Assembly: GCA_019801415.1 (NCBI GenBank) | Contig: JAHVJD010000002.1 | Coordinates: 124,001 to 188,000 of the forward strand | Source of the DNA: Nocardioides marinus | Lineage (GTDB): Bacteria > Pseudomonadota > Alphaproteobacteria > Rhodobacterales > Rhodobacteraceae | DNA: 64,000 nucleotides | Direction of reading: 5' to 3' | Shown: positions 63,483 through 64,000 of the stretch, piece after piece | Position numbering within the stretch: the first letter of the stretch is position 1 | Layout of the letters: each line of letters opens with the position of its first letter | The notes under the pieces: model-generated | Told to the model about the DNA's origin: nothing | The model's database searches: none | What the model saw: the letters and a program-made list of their open reading frames with translations, nothing else | Program-made: the position numbers and the translations under genes

Positions 63483-64000
63483 CAGCTGATCCTTTCATGC
63501 ACCAGTGACGGCCGCTCTGGCGCCACGTCCGCAATCCCGATGGCCGCGCGGATCGCCGTTTCCGCCACATCTGCCGCCGCTTCACTGTCGGCGTGGATCC
63601 GGGCCAGCGACGCGCCCTTGTCGACCAGATCGCCCAGCCGCACCAGGTCCGAGATACCCACGCCGGGATGGATCTGGTCTCCCTCGACCATGCGACCACC
63701 GCCGAGGCTGACGACCGCAAGCCCCAGCGCCTCGCCATTCATCGCGGCGACATATCCTGTTTCCAGAGCCGCAACATCACGGACGACCTCAGCCCCCGGC
63801 AGGTGATCCTGCCAGCGCGCCGCAAAATCCGCAGGGCCGCCCATATGCGCAATCATGCGCTCGAACCGCTCTGCGGCACGTCCATCGCACAAGGCGGCTT
63901 CGATCATCTCGCGGCCTATGACAGTATCAGGTGCCAGCCGCCCCTGCACCAGTGTCTCAGCCCCGAGCGCAACTGTAATTTCCGCCAGCGGGCCGCCGGT
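63482..64000 (-). CDS. deoA: Thymidine phosphorylase, 3' part
   Basis: The reading frame is open from the right edge of the window; its first residues read GGPLAEITVALGAETLVQGR, matching the C-terminal third of DeoA. Thymidine phosphorylase releases thymine and deoxyribose 1-phosphate, the DeoB substrate. The visible part includes VVSLGGGRMVEGDQIHPGVG and ISDLVRLGDLVDKG of the pyrimidine phosphorylase C-terminal domain. The N-terminal two thirds lie outside the window. A GTG at 63949 is internal, not a start. Confidence 0.93.
   Translation of the reverse strand, partial: TGGPLAEITVALGAETLVQGRLAPDTVIGREMIEAALCDGRAAERFERMIAHMGGPADFAARWQDHLPGAEVVRDVAALETGYVAAMNGEALGLAVVSLGGGRMVEGDQIHPGVGISDLVRLGDLVDKGASLARIHADSEAAADVAETAIRAAIGIADVAPERPSLVHERIS

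Overview
The window looks like a chromosomal segment of a marine alphaproteobacterium of the Roseobacter group (Rhodobacteraceae). The inference rests on gene content: an NDUFA12-type complex I accessory subunit, a complete periplasmic Sox thiosulfate-oxidation cluster in the order soxT-R-S / V-W-X-Y-Z-A-B-C-D, a six-gene Mrp antiporter with fused A and B subunits, an oxidoreductase-SelD fusion beside mnmH, and several CoA-ligase and acyl-CoA dehydrogenase genes. The DNA is GC-rich throughout, so many long antisense reading frames are artefacts. I see no prophage, insertion sequence, CRISPR array, rRNA or tRNA.

Layout. 1-2700 (minus): start of an NDUFA12-like gene, ridA, clpX, clpP. 2955-5574 (plus): a GlxA/ArgR-type AraC regulator and a polytopic GtrII-like membrane protein. 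5555-15495: the sox region. soxD, C, B, A, Z, Y, X, W and V are on the minus strand; soxS, soxR and a YeeE-type permease (soxT) diverge on the plus strand. Four inverted repeats of the form ATTCA-N6-YGAAT precede soxC, soxB, soxX and soxV/soxS, and a strong terminator separates soxA from soxB. 15632-20765: a PhoX-type phosphatase, then an overlapping pair of a thiamine-diphosphate enzyme and a class III CoA-transferase of unknown substrate. 21025-27152: a TPR protein and opgC-opgG-opgH for osmoregulated periplasmic glucans. 27208-27684: a membrane-anchored rhodanese.

27976-33893: mrp(AB)CDEFG. 33924-37207: selD fusion and mnmH, convergent, for 2-selenouridine in tRNA. 37370-42651: MarR regulator, SRAP protein, DUF1992 protein, 5'-nucleotidase, DUF952 protein, pyrD, and an ArsC-like protein. 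42714-44978: MATE exporter and two PaaI-type thioesterases. 45103-53875: two paralogous MerR regulators and a beta-oxidation cluster (two acyl-CoA dehydrogenases, a 70-residue unknown protein, a GST, thiolase, FadJ). 53962-61375: Hint-fold protein, sulfotransferase, DMT exporter, DmdB-like CoA ligase, a degenerate M48-like protein, PACE exporter, SPOR protein. 61563-64000 (minus): upp, deoB and the 3' part of deoA for pyrimidine and nucleoside salvage.

The most coherent system is sulfur oxidation: SoxXA, SoxYZ, SoxB and SoxCD oxidise thiosulfate in the periplasm, SoxV/W/S supply reductant, SoxT probably imports or exports a sulfur species, and SoxR probably represses through the four shared operators. 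The least explained items are the TPP-enzyme/CoA-transferase pair, the small protein inside the beta-oxidation cluster, the Hint-fold protein without a Cys nucleophile, and the M48-like protein without zinc ligands.
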